Assembly: GCF_900183975.1 (NCBI RefSeq)
Contig: NZ_LT853882.1
Span: 985,501-1,049,500, forward strand
DNA: 64,000 bases
DNA from: Xanthomonas fragariae
GTDB taxonomy: Bacteria; Pseudomonadota; Gammaproteobacteria; Xanthomonadales; Xanthomonadaceae
Reading direction: 5' to 3'
The notes under the pieces were generated by a model. The model was not told where the DNA came from. It did no database searches and worked only from the letters and a program-made list of their open reading frames with translations. The position numbers and the translations under genes were made by a program. Shown here one piece after another: positions 29,363 through 37,288 of this stretch. Numbering within the stretch: the stretch's first letter is position 1; every line of letters starts with the position of its first letter.

Positions 29363-29521
29363 AGGGGATTTTTCAGGGGCGACTAATTCTTCGCAAAGCG
29401 GTCAGACCGAACAACCCTGGTTCGAGGTCGCCCGCGCTTGCGCGGCTAGCATCGTTGAACCAATAGCTCGCCGACGGATTCGATCATGTCGCAGCCATCA
29501 AGCGACTACGGTGCCGCCGTT

Positions 29522-29895
29522 TCAGGCGTCACCTTCATGGCGTTGCGCATAGAAGTCTGCCGCCGTCTCGATCAGGTAGGTGTGCGCGTAGCTGGCTTGG
29601 TACTGCGCCAGCCGGGCCGGTGCCAGCACGCTCTGTGTGCCAGTGAGGTTGGTGCCGCTTTGATCGCCCAGGCGCATCGCCAGCAGCGGATTGGGCGGCG
29701 CAGCGCCGGGGTTGGCGCCGGATCGCCGGCCAGCACGTAATTGATCACCGCGATGCCGCTTTGCGGCACGTAGTGAGTCAGATTCGCAGCGCCGTAGCCA
29801 TTGAAGGTGGCGCCGCGCAGGCCGAATTCTGCCGCCTCGATCTGTGCGTGATCGCATCACCGAAGGAGTGGCCAGCGAGGGTGATCAAGAAGAAA
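29522..29895 (-). pseudogene. fragment of a lipase-like alpha/beta hydrolase
   Basis: Minus-strand remnants start with a GxSxG nucleophile elbow (LAGHSFGD) and continue, after a frame change, as AQIEAAEFGLRGATFNGYGAAN. After another frame change they read LLAMRLGDQSGTNLTGTQSV ... YLIETAADFYAQR to a TGA at 29522. At least two frameshifts and a missing N-terminus make it non-functional. It lies just outside the right end of the IS5-like element. Confidence 0.6.
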
Positions 29896-30177
29896 CGAGG
29901 ATCGGAAAATACAGTCTCATTTGATCTTCCTTGTGACGCCTGTCCGCCGGAGAGTGTAAGACTGCCGTCTGAATCCGTACCAGCCCACCCTAGCTGTCTG
30001 GGTAAACCTTGGCTGATCCCTGCCTCGGTAATTTCCGGGAAGAACGCGCAGCGCTGCCACGGCTTTGGGCTGCGGCGGTGCGGTCAAGTCGACCCGTTTC
30101 TTGCTTTTTGCTGAGCTGCCAGGCGTGGCAGTCGACGCCGGGCTCCGTGCATGACATCCCGTGGTCTATGCGATTGC

Positions 30178-31407
30178 TTATTTCCCGGCGATATCCACCC
30201 ATACCGCATGATGGTCGCTGCCGTCGGCGATCGCCGCTTCCGGGGCGGTACTGGCTGGCCAGAAGACGCCACTGCCGATCAGCGTGAACTGGCGCGATGG
30301 CAGGACATAGTCCAGACGCATGGTGCCTGCCTGCGGACCAAAATCACCGGTGACCTGATGCGGGTCGCCCGTGTGCGCAGTGCCTAGCGCGGCGTATTCG
30401 GCAGTTTTTTCCGGGCCGCCGTCGCTGTGCGGGGTGGGGTACTGCAACACCCGCGGGTGGTTGATCAGTGCGCGGATTGCATCGTGGCGACCGGCGCCAT
30501 CGACCGGGTCGTTATTGAGATCGCCAAGGATCACAAAGCGCGCATCCGCCGGTAGCCCACCGCATCTTCTCTGGTCGTCGCACAGCCACGCGGCGTCCTT
30601 GGCATTGTTTAAATACTCGCGCCATAGCCGCAATTCGTCGTGATTGCGTGCGGCATTGCGCTTTTCCGCACCGTCGAATACTGGCGGAGTGGGATGCGAC
30701 ACCAACGCGTGCACCACGCCCAGCGGTGTGCGCACCGGTACGTCCCAATGCGACTTGGACGATAGCCGTAGTTGTGCCCAGATTGCATCGCGATAGAACG
30801 GTTTTTTGGTGGACGGATCAATCGGTCGCAATGCACCGGGCAGTGCGCTCCATTTCAGCAACTGGAAACTACGCACGGCCTGCGCATCGATGGGGTAACG
30901 CGACAGCACCAGCATGCCGTATTGGCCGGGGTGCAAGCCATAACCCCAGGCATCGTTGCCGCGCGCACGGCCGTCGCCACCGATGGTGCCGTTGTTGTCC
31001 AGATCCAGACCGCTCGGCACGCCGGTATTGACCGGTGCGAGATATCGGTATGGATAGCGCAGCGCTTGGCCACCGTTTGGCTGGGCCACTTCTAGATAAC
31101 GTTGCTGGAACAGATCGGCGGCGCGCTGTTGCGGGTCGAAGTCAAATTCGTTGAGCAGCACCAGATCCGGGCGCACCCGCTGCAGCACTGCAGCGATTTT
31201 GCGCGCATGCGCGCTGTCGCCTTGCAGTTCGTGCACCAGGCCACCGGCTTGGTCGGAATACAGCGAGGTGTTGTAGGTTGCGATGCGCAGCTGGGCCGGC
31301 GTGGGCGTGGTGGTGGAAGCGCCGGACGTGGTTTTGGACGAGGTAAAGCGATGGGCGCAAGCAGTGCATAAGGCAGTCAGCGCGAGCAGCAAGAGAGGTT
31401 TGATCAT
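30178..31407 (-). CDS. endonuclease/exonuclease/phosphatase family lipoprotein
   Basis: 409-residue exported protein. A lipoprotein-type signal (LLLLALTALCTACAH) is followed by the EEP fold with its conserved blocks: RIATYNTSLYSDQ, VLLNEFDFDP, FVILGDLNNDPVDG, RLDYVLPS and the last SDHHAVWVDI. These are the Asn, Glu, Asp/Asn and Asp-His residues of DNase I-like metal-dependent phosphodiesterases. I start at 31407 (MIKPLLLL), since the longer frame has no signal. The substrate could be nucleic acid or a phospholipid headgroup. Confidence 0.88.
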   Translation of the reverse strand: MIKPLLLLALTALCTACAHRFTSSKTTSGASTTTPTPAQLRIATYNTSLYSDQAGGLVHELQGDSAHARKIAAVLQRVRPDLVLLNEFDFDPQQRAADLFQQRYLEVAQPNGGQALRYPYRYLAPVNTGVPSGLDLDNNGTIGGDGRARGNDAWGYGLHPGQYGMLVLSRYPIDAQAVRSFQLLKWSALPGALRPIDPSTKKPFYRDAIWAQLRLSSKSHWDVPVRTPLGVVHALVSHPTPPVFDGAEKRNAARNHDELRLWREYLNNAKDAAWLCDDQRRCGGLPADARFVILGDLNNDPVDGAGRHDAIRALINHPRVLQYPTPHSDGGPEKTAEYAALGTAHTGDPHQVTGDFGPQAGTMRLDYVLPSRQFTLIGSGVFWPASTAPEAAIADGSDHHAVWVDIAGK

Positions 31408-31459
31408 CGCGGAATTTTCGCATGTGGGATGCGACAAACCGACGTTCCAATCCGGCGGT

Positions 31460-32215
31460 TCAAGGTGCCGGTGCATGAGCGGGCAGTCCGCGCCACTGGC
31501 GGCCGTCGTAGGCCTCCAGTGCGTTGAAACGGCGCTTGTAATTCATCTTTGCGTGGCCCTCGATCCAATAACCCAGATACACATGCGCGCGTCGCTCGCG
31601 TTGCGCCCATTGGATCTGCTGCAGGATCGCGAATGTGCCAAGACTGCGCGCGGCAGCTTCCGGCGCATAAAACGTGTAGACCGCCGACAACGCATGCTCG
31701 GTGACGTCGGTGACTGCAACAGCGAGCAGGCGGCCAGGCGCGTGGGCGACGGCCGGTTCGCGGATTTCCAGAAAGCGTCCATGCGACCAGGCGCCGATCA
31801 GGAACTGGTCGAACTCGGTGGCGCCATGCTCGTCCATGCCGCCGCCGGGGTGCCGATGCTTGAGGTACTGGCGATACAGCGCGAGTTGTTCGGCGTTGCG
31901 CTCGGCGGCGACCACGCGCACCACCAGGTCTTCGTTGCGCGCCAGACAACGGCGCTGACTGCGATCAGGGCGGAACGCATCCACGGCAATGCGCACGGGC
32001 ACGCAGGCGCGGCAACGTTCGCAATGCGGCCGGTAGACCAGATCGCCGGAGCGACGGAATCCCCACGCCAATGCTTGCGGATAGATCGCGCCCAGACGCG
32101 GGTCTTGCGGATCCAGCACCAGGTCGCGCGCCTGGCGGTCGGACCAGTAGCCACAGGCATGCTCGCCAGTCTGGAGCAGGCGCAGGTCGTCGTGAGTGTC
32201 GGCATGGATGGCCAT
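31460..32215 (-). CDS. bpt: aspartate/glutamate leucyltransferase (bacterial R-transferase family)
   Basis: Bpt transfers Leu from Leu-tRNA to N-terminal Asp/Glu of proteins, marking them for the ClpS/ClpAP N-end rule pathway. 251 residues with the family blocks [34 protein letters not shown] (conserved Cys cluster), RNEDLVVRV and the C-terminal [18 protein letters not shown]. The start at 32215 ([10 protein letters not shown]) is chosen by family alignment; no strong ribosome-binding site is visible. Confidence 0.92.
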   Translation of the reverse strand: MAIHADTHDDLRLLQTGEHACGYWSDRQARDLVLDPQDPRLGAIYPQALAWGFRRSGDLVYRPHCERCRACVPVRIAVDAFRPDRSQRRCLARNEDLVVRVVAAERNAEQLALYRQYLKHRHPGGGMDEHGATEFDQFLIGAWSHGRFLEIREPAVAHAPGRLLAVAVTDVTEHALSAVYTFYAPEAAARSLGTFAILQQIQWAQRERRAHVYLGYWIEGHAKMNYKRRFNALEAYDGRQWRGLPAHAPAP

Positions 32216-32414
32216 GGCCGCAGGATAACGCCTGCGCGTCGCAGCAGTGGCGACTGTCCGCCGGATGAATACGGCCAACGGTCACGTCAACGCGCGTGCC
32301 GGTGGCTCGTTGATGTGGGTGTTGGTGGCAGCGCACGGGAGATCCGGATGCGCCACCCACGCGATGCGGCCCATGCAGGTGCCGCGTGTAGTTCTCACAC
32401 CTCAGGAGTTTCCC

Positions 32415-33038
32415 ATGACGTCCCGCAAACCTTTCTTCGCACTGGCCGTGCTGGCTGCTCTGTCCAGCAGCGCGGTATTCGCCGCCCCGCCTGCCGTTGG
32501 CGATGCGCCGCGTCCTGCCAAGCTCGACAAGAACGGCGATGGCCTGATCGATCGCAGCGAAGCGGCGGCCGACCCAATGCTGGCCGCGCAGTTCGACACG
32601 CTGGACACCGACAAGGACGGCAAGCTCTCGCGCGAGGAGCGCCCGCATCATCGCGGCCCGGGTCCTGACGAACACGGTGAACGCGGCGAATGGCTGAGCA
32701 AGCTCGATACCAACAAGGACGACCGCATCGGCCGCGAAGAAGCCAGGGCCGACCCGAAGTTCGCTGCGCGTTTCGATGAGATGGACGTCAACAAGGACGG
32801 CTTTGTCGATCGCGCCGACCGTGAACTGCGCATGCAGCAGCATCGCGATGCATGGTTTGCCAAGGCCGATACCGACAAGGATGGCAAGTTGAGCAAGGCC
32901 GAGTTCGATGCGTCATCCGAGCAACGTGGCGAACACGGCCCAGGTGGCCCAGGTGAGCACGGTAAGCACGGTGAGCACGGTGAGCACGGCGATCACGGCA
33001 AGCGTACGATGCCGGCCAAGCCCGCCGCGGGCAACTGA
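32415..33038 (+). CDS. exported EF-hand calcium-binding protein
   Basis: 207 residues with a Sec signal (FFALAVLAALSSSAVFAA) and five EF-hand loops of the DxDxDG type: DKNGDGLIDRSE, DTDKDGKLSREE, DTNKDDRIGREE, DVNKDGFVDRAD and DTDKDGKLSKAE. The tail is a His/Gly repeat (GEHGKHGEHGEHGDHGK) that could bind transition metals. AGGAG at 32404 sets the start. Calmodulin-like periplasmic or secreted Ca2+ binding is likely; partners are unknown. A terminator follows. Confidence 0.9.
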   Translation: MTSRKPFFALAVLAALSSSAVFAAPPAVGDAPRPAKLDKNGDGLIDRSEAAADPMLAAQFDTLDTDKDGKLSREERPHHRGPGPDEHGERGEWLSKLDTNKDDRIGREEARADPKFAARFDEMDVNKDGFVDRADRELRMQQHRDAWFAKADTDKDGKLSKAEFDASSEQRGEHGPGGPGEHGKHGEHGEHGDHGKRTMPAKPAAGN

Positions 33039-33146
33039 GTTTTTCTAGTCGCTAGAGCACTCTCCGGTCGCACTGCTGCGGCCGGGGCAGCACTGTCGTC
33101 ATACGCAGCAAGTAAATAGCAGCATGCAACAAGGCGCCGATCGACT

Positions 33147-33180
33147 GACGGCCTCCCGCGCAAGTGGGAGGCCGTTTTTT
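33147..33180 (+). terminator. Rho-independent terminator after the EF-hand gene
   Basis: Stem ACGGCCTCCC / GGGAGGCCGT with a short GCGCAAGT loop, followed by a T run. Confidence 0.93.
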
Positions 33181-33435
33181 ATGGCTACTTGTGCTTTTCG
33201 GTTGGAGCTATTGCGTCAACCATCAGGTCACAGCATTCCCAGCTTCATGGAGCGATGAAGGATGGGCAGCATGACTGCCACCGTGTTCGCCAGCATCGCA
33301 CCCGGACCCAACATGCAGCGGTAAAGCAACGGCGCACGTGTAGTGCCGCGTCGTTGCGCATTGCGTTTCAGCAGGGGTGCATAACACGTGGCAGGATCCT
33401 GAGGGTTGATAGTTGAGCACTGCAATGCCTGCGCA
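33181..33435. other. gene-poor stretch, left part
   Basis: Nothing convincing in either strand: open frames lack ribosome-binding sites and any family resemblance. Together with 33482-33780 it forms a 600-bp gap around a long hairpin. Confidence 0.4.
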
Positions 33436-33481
33436 CAGCACCAGCATTGATGCCGATGCACCGGCATTAATGCTGGTGCTG
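33436..33481. repeat. 20-bp stem hairpin in an intergenic gap
   Basis: CAGCACCAGCATTGATGCCG, six-base loop, CGGCATTAATGCTGGTGCTG: 19 of 20 positions pair. There is no T run on either side, so it is not a standard terminator. It could be a structured RNA, a remnant of a palindromic repeat or a protein-binding site. Confidence 0.7.
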
Positions 33482-33780
33482 TACAGGCGTGCTGCTACAA
33501 ACCAAGGCGGCTGCCAGTGTGACCATACGAGTAAAACGACGTGCCGCAACGCCGCTGGGCGCATTGCCATGGGCGAACTCGCCGAAAACGCTTCCTGCGC
33601 GATGTCTTTGCTGGCCGCGGGATCGCGAATGATCGCCATGGCGATGGCGCTCACTGTGTTCTCTCAGGCGCGCACTATGCGGTCATACGCCTGCTTGTAG
33701 CCGGTGCGTCTGCTATACCCGCTGATGCCCAAAGGCAAGCGTGCGCGCACAGATGGCTGCGGCAGTGTTGTCAGCCGCGC

Positions 33781-34293
33781 TCAGCGCGCTGGCTGAATCC
33801 GCACACGCACTTGTTCATCTTCTACCGCCGGCTGCGCTGAATTCTGCACGGGTGCTTGCTGCAAAGCCGGCTGGGTCGCCGGTGCAACCGGTGCAGGCGC
33901 ACTGCGATGGCGCATCACCACGAACATGGCGACCGCGCCGATCACCGACAGCAGCACCAGACGGATGCGCCAGGCCCAACTGCGCGCGTTGGCGCTTGAG
34001 CCGTTTTCGCCCTCGCGGAAGGTGTATTCCACGTTCGGCAGATCGCGGCGGGTGGTGTCCAGCAGGCGTGCGTCACGCAGCAGATCGCGTGCGCGTGGCT
34101 GGTCGTCGGCGTGCACGATCCACACGGTGGGATAGGCCTGCACGTTGCCCTGTTCGAGATAGCTGAACTGGCCGGTGCGTTTGCTTTCGTAGGAGCGGCC
34201 ATTGCTCATGCGCACGTCGATGCCGGCTTCGCGCAAGAGACTGGCCACGCCTTCTGCGGTTTCGATACGTTGACTGCTGAAAATCTTGCGCAT
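33781..34293 (-). CDS. DUF2007-like membrane-anchored protein
   Basis: 170 residues. The first 75 (RKIFSSQRIETAEGVASLLREAGIDVRMSN ...) resemble the small DUF2007 signal-transducing fold. A single membrane helix follows near residues 115-130 (IRLVLLSVIGAVAMFVVM), then a Pro/Ala/Gln-rich tail. I start at 34293 (MRKIFSSQ). The N-terminal domain would be cytoplasmic. Function unknown; similar Xanthomonas proteins have been labelled pathogenicity-like without clear proof that I know of. Confidence 0.7.
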   Translation of the reverse strand: MRKIFSSQRIETAEGVASLLREAGIDVRMSNGRSYESKRTGQFSYLEQGNVQAYPTVWIVHADDQPRARDLLRDARLLDTTRRDLPNVEYTFREGENGSSANARSWAWRIRLVLLSVIGAVAMFVVMRHRSAPAPVAPATQPALQQAPVQNSAQPAVEDEQVRVRIQPAR

Positions 34294-34387
34294 GCTTAGG
34301 GTGTGCCAGCGATTCCCGAACCAGCTGCGCCGTGATTGCGCATGGTCGAGATAAAAAAGAAGAATGGCGAAGATGTCGGGCGCACGC

Positions 34388-35293
34388 CTAGTCCTTGGTT
34401 GGCGCGGGTATCGGGCTGCCGTCGGGCACCACACGGATCAATCCTTCCTGGGTGGTGCTGACGACCAACACGCCATCGCGAGTGAAGAACTGGCCGCGCG
34501 CCAGGCCGCGCGACCCTTGCGCGGTGGGGCTGTCAAGCGAATACAGCAGCCAATCGTCGGTGCGGAACGGGCGGTGGAACCACAGCGCATGATCGAGCGA
34601 GGCCATCTGCACGTTCGGCGTGTAATAGCTGATGCCATGCGGAAACGTCGACGTCCCCAGCAACTGGAAATCCGACGCGTATGCGAGCAGCACTTGATGC
34701 AGGCCGACATCGTCGCCGATCGGATCGTTCAAGCGCAGCCACATCTGCTGGAACGGTGGCCGCTTGGGCGGCTTGAGTTCGTCGCGCGGGAACACGTGAC
34801 GAAATTCGAACGGGCCGCCGCGCGAGAGCCAGCGTTGTACCTTGGCTGGCAGGTTCGCCAACACCTCAGGTGCCAGCGGCGTGCCGGGTTCGATGTCTTC
34901 CGGCGGCGGCACCACCGGCATCGGCGACTGATGCTCGGCGCCGTCTTCGCGTTCCTGAAATGAGGCCGCGCAGAAAAAGATTACCTTGCCGTGCTGGATC
35001 GCGGTGACCCGGCGCACCGAAAAACTGCCGCCATCGCGGGTGCGATCGACGTCGTAGATGATCGGCTGATCGATATTGCCGGCGCGCAAAAAATACGCGT
35101 GCAACGAGTGCGCCTGCCGGCCGTTTTCGACCGTGGCCTGCGCTGCCGACAGCGCCTGGCCAAGCACCTGTCCACCGAACACGTACTTGGTGCCGATGTC
35201 GCGGCTCTGGCCGCGAAACAGGTTGTCTTCCAGGCGCTCCAGCGACAGCAGGCTGATCAGTTCGGAGACAACGGGTTCGGCAGTGGCGGACAA
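34388..35293 (-). CDS. tesB: acyl-CoA thioesterase II
   Basis: Double-hotdog thioesterase that hydrolyses medium- to long-chain acyl-CoA. 301 residues with the TesB hallmarks: FRGQSRDIGTKYVFGGQVLGQAL near the N-terminus, the HSLHAYFLRAG stretch, and in the second hotdog MASLDHALWFHRPFR with the catalytic Asp, then GSRGLARGQFFTRDGVLVVS. Family length. It neighbours an enoyl-CoA hydratase relative and, further on, a hotdog thioesterase, suggesting acyl-CoA housekeeping. Confidence 0.95.
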   Translation of the reverse strand: MSATAEPVVSELISLLSLERLEDNLFRGQSRDIGTKYVFGGQVLGQALSAAQATVENGRQAHSLHAYFLRAGNIDQPIIYDVDRTRDGGSFSVRRVTAIQHGKVIFFCAASFQEREDGAEHQSPMPVVPPPEDIEPGTPLAPEVLANLPAKVQRWLSRGGPFEFRHVFPRDELKPPKRPPFQQMWLRLNDPIGDDVGLHQVLLAYASDFQLLGTSTFPHGISYYTPNVQMASLDHALWFHRPFRTDDWLLYSLDSPTAQGSRGLARGQFFTRDGVLVVSTTQEGLIRVVPDGSPIPAPTKD

Positions 35294-35365
35294 GGTGCTG
35301 GCCTGGGCGTGCGACGGACCAGGATTATAGCGGCCCGCCCGGTGCTTACCGTGCCGACAGCGTGC

Positions 35366-36136
35366 TCAGGCCTTGTGCAGACGTGCGACCAGACCATGCA
35401 GTGCGGCTTGCGCATCCGGCGCATACCAGCCGTCGATGAAGCGCTCCAGCTGGATCAGCTCGGGCACCAGCGCCGCGCGCAGATCGGCGCGGGCAATCGC
35501 GCGCGTAGTCAGCATCGGCTGGCGCGGCAGCTGCTGCAGTTCCTGCAGCCACGCCACCGCACGCGCGGTGACCAAGCCGCCATCGACCAACTCATCGACC
35601 AGGCCGATTTTGACCGCCTGTTCGGCCGGCAGCAGCTGCCCGGAAATTAGCAAGCGCTCGGCACGGTGCGCACCGACCACGCGGCGCAACAGGCGCTGGA
35701 TGCCTTCTGGCGCGACCAAGCCGACCTGCACTTCGCTCAAGCCGATCGCATAGGGTTCGGCGGTATCGGCGCTGCGCGCCATCACCCGGTAGTCGCAGCA
35801 CAGCGCCAGCACGCAGCCGCCGGCCGGGGCGTGCCCGCCGATGGCCGCAACCACCGGAACGCGGCTATTGGCCAGCGTTTGCGCGGCCTCGAAGAATACC
35901 GTCCAACTGGCGAGCAGTGCGGCGCGGTCGGTGCCGTGCGACAGCAGGTGCGGCACATCCATGCCACCGGAAAAAATCCGCTCGCTGCCCGACAGCACGA
36001 TGCCATCGGTCTCATCGCCGGCCTGCTGCACCGCAACGCTCAACGCTTGGTACAGCGCGTTGTCCAGCGCATTGACCGGCGGACGCGCCAGACGGATTTC
36101 TCGAAGACGGCCATGGTCTAAGATCTGGATGCTCAT
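35366..36136 (-). CDS. enoyl-CoA hydratase/isomerase family protein
   Basis: Crotonase-fold enzyme of 256 residues. Oxyanion-hole segments are GSERIFSGGMDVPHL and AAIGGHAPAGGCVLALCCDYR, and the active-site region is LSEVQVGLVAPEGIQRLLR, where one catalytic Glu is retained. Hydratase, isomerase or hydrolase activity cannot be decided from this. It is not one of the rpfF-type synthases by context. Confidence 0.85.
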   Translation of the reverse strand: MSIQILDHGRLREIRLARPPVNALDNALYQALSVAVQQAGDETDGIVLSGSERIFSGGMDVPHLLSHGTDRAALLASWTVFFEAAQTLANSRVPVVAAIGGHAPAGGCVLALCCDYRVMARSADTAEPYAIGLSEVQVGLVAPEGIQRLLRRVVGAHRAERLLISGQLLPAEQAVKIGLVDELVDGGLVTARAVAWLQELQQLPRQPMLTTRAIARADLRAALVPELIQLERFIDGWYAPDAQAALHGLVARLHKA

Positions 36137-36159
36137 TCGGGGCTCCTGGAGGTCGGATC

Positions 36160-36630
36160 ATGATAGACGGCAGTCAAAGCAGGCGGCGTATGTGCGCACG
36201 CGTGGTGTTGGGTGTGTTGGCGGTGGTGGCAAGTACGAGTGTCCCGGCGCAATGCTTGCCGGATTTCAAGAATGGCTGGATCCGTATCCCACCACCCGGT
36301 GGCATGGGCATGGCCGCAGGATTCGGGCAGTTCCACAACGGCTGCGCGCAGCCGCTCAAGGTCACCGCGGCCCAGAGCAGCGCGTTCGCCGATGTGTCCC
36401 TCCACCAGACCACGCAGAGCAATGGCGTCAGTGGCATGCGTGCGGTGCCCGAGCTGGCGTTGCCGGCGGGTAAGTCGGTGGCGCTGGCGCCCGGCGGCCT
36501 GCATCTGATGTTGATGGAGGCGAGCGCGCCGCTGCAGGAAGGCGTGCAAGTGCCCGTGACCTTCACCTTGCAGGATGGCCGTGAGATCAAGGCGACGTTG
36601 GAAGCGCGCAAGCGCGCACCGGGTTCTTGA
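36160..36630 (+). CDS. periplasmic copper chaperone PCu(A)C
   Basis: 156-residue exported protein with a signal peptide (VVLGVLAVVASTSVPAQC). The PCu(A)C Met/His copper motif is present: an early MGMAAGFGQFHNG, VSLHQTTQSNGVSGMR and PGGLHLMLM at the end. Such proteins deliver Cu(I) to cytochrome oxidase or buffer periplasmic copper. The annotated start at 36160 could be replaced by the Met at 36190, which fits the signal peptide better. Divergent from the hydratase-like gene. Confidence 0.88.
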   Translation: MIDGSQSRRRMCARVVLGVLAVVASTSVPAQCLPDFKNGWIRIPPPGGMGMAAGFGQFHNGCAQPLKVTAAQSSAFADVSLHQTTQSNGVSGMRAVPELALPAGKSVALAPGGLHLMLMEASAPLQEGVQVPVTFTLQDGREIKATLEARKRAPGS

Positions 36631-36811
36631 TGGAGGACCAGCTGCAGCATGGATGATGCAGCTGGCGGCAGCGCTGTTTGATCCAACGATCCTGGCCAAG
36701 CAGTCGTCTGGCGCGCAGAAGGCGCTGCCGTATCAGTCTGCGGTGTCCGGCTCATCATGCTGCAGGCGTGCAACAGTACGAAGTAGCGTAATCACACCGT
36801 CGTTCAAAACA

Positions 36812-36842
36812 AAAAACGGCGGCTCCCGAGAGAGCCGCCGAT
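36812..36842 (-). terminator. terminator of the uvrA-thioesterase unit
   Basis: Stem CGGCGGCTC / GAGCCGCCG; on the minus strand it is followed by a T run (TTTTTTGTTTTG). Confidence 0.9.
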
Positions 36843-36883
36843 CTTTAGCGCTGAGAAAAACGCAGCAGCCGGGTCGATAAAAC

Positions 36884-37288
36884 TCAGCGACTGGCCGTGC
36901 GCACTGCATCCGGCAACGACGCGCTCTTGCCGGTTTGCGTATCGATCCACACCACCACCACGTTGCCATCCGAATACAGCACGCCCTCATCTTTCTGGTC
37001 GAGGATGCGATGGCCGATTGTGATGCTGCTGCTGCCCAAACGCTCGACGAACAACTCTACCAATATGTCGTTTGGCCACACTAGCGGGCGCTTGTAGTTG
37101 ACGTTGGTGGCGGCAACCACCGGCGCGATCCGATCGGTCATCGCCACACCTTCCACGCCGAGCATCCAGCGCACGCGCGCTTCTTCCAGATAGGAAATGT
37201 ATTTGGCGTTGTTGACGTGGCCCATGCTGTCCATATCACGCCAGCGCACGCTGATAGGAATGCGTGCCAGAATCTTGCGTTCGCTCAT
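36884..37288 (-). CDS. hotdog-fold acyl-CoA thioesterase (YbgC/4HBT type)
   Basis: 134-residue single-hotdog thioesterase with the 4HBT signature RWRDMDSMGHVNNAKYISYLE (the Asp-x-x-x-H-V-N-N motif carries the catalytic Asp). The ATG overlaps the uvrA stop by one base (TGATG), so it is translated from the uvrA message. The substrate is probably a short acyl- or aroyl-CoA. The link to uvrA is likely only positional. Confidence 0.9.
   Translation of the reverse strand: MSERKILARIPISVRWRDMDSMGHVNNAKYISYLEEARVRWMLGVEGVAMTDRIAPVVAATNVNYKRPLVWPNDILVELFVERLGSSSITIGHRILDQKDEGVLYSDGNVVVVWIDTQTGKSASLPDAVRTASR

Larger units (their letters stand above)
27791..29383. mobile_element. IS5-like insertion sequence with internal 8-bp repeat array
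   Basis: The ends GTCGCCCCTGAAAAACCCC (27791) and, reversed, GTCGCCCCTGAAAAATCCCC (29383) are near-identical inverted repeats. TAATTC is present directly outside both (27785-27790 and 29384-29389) as a 6-bp target duplication. It holds one transposase gene and, between left end and gene, twelve copies of an octamer. The 6-bp duplication is unusual for classical IS5, so the subgroup is uncertain. Confidence 0.85.

Noticed and set aside
21657..29383. Composite transposon spanning the three insertion sequences
   Set aside because: The three IS belong to different families and each has its own target duplication, so they arrived separately.
33223..33654. 143-codon minus-strand open frame in the intergenic gap
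   Set aside because: No ribosome-binding site, atypical composition, and it contains the long hairpin.
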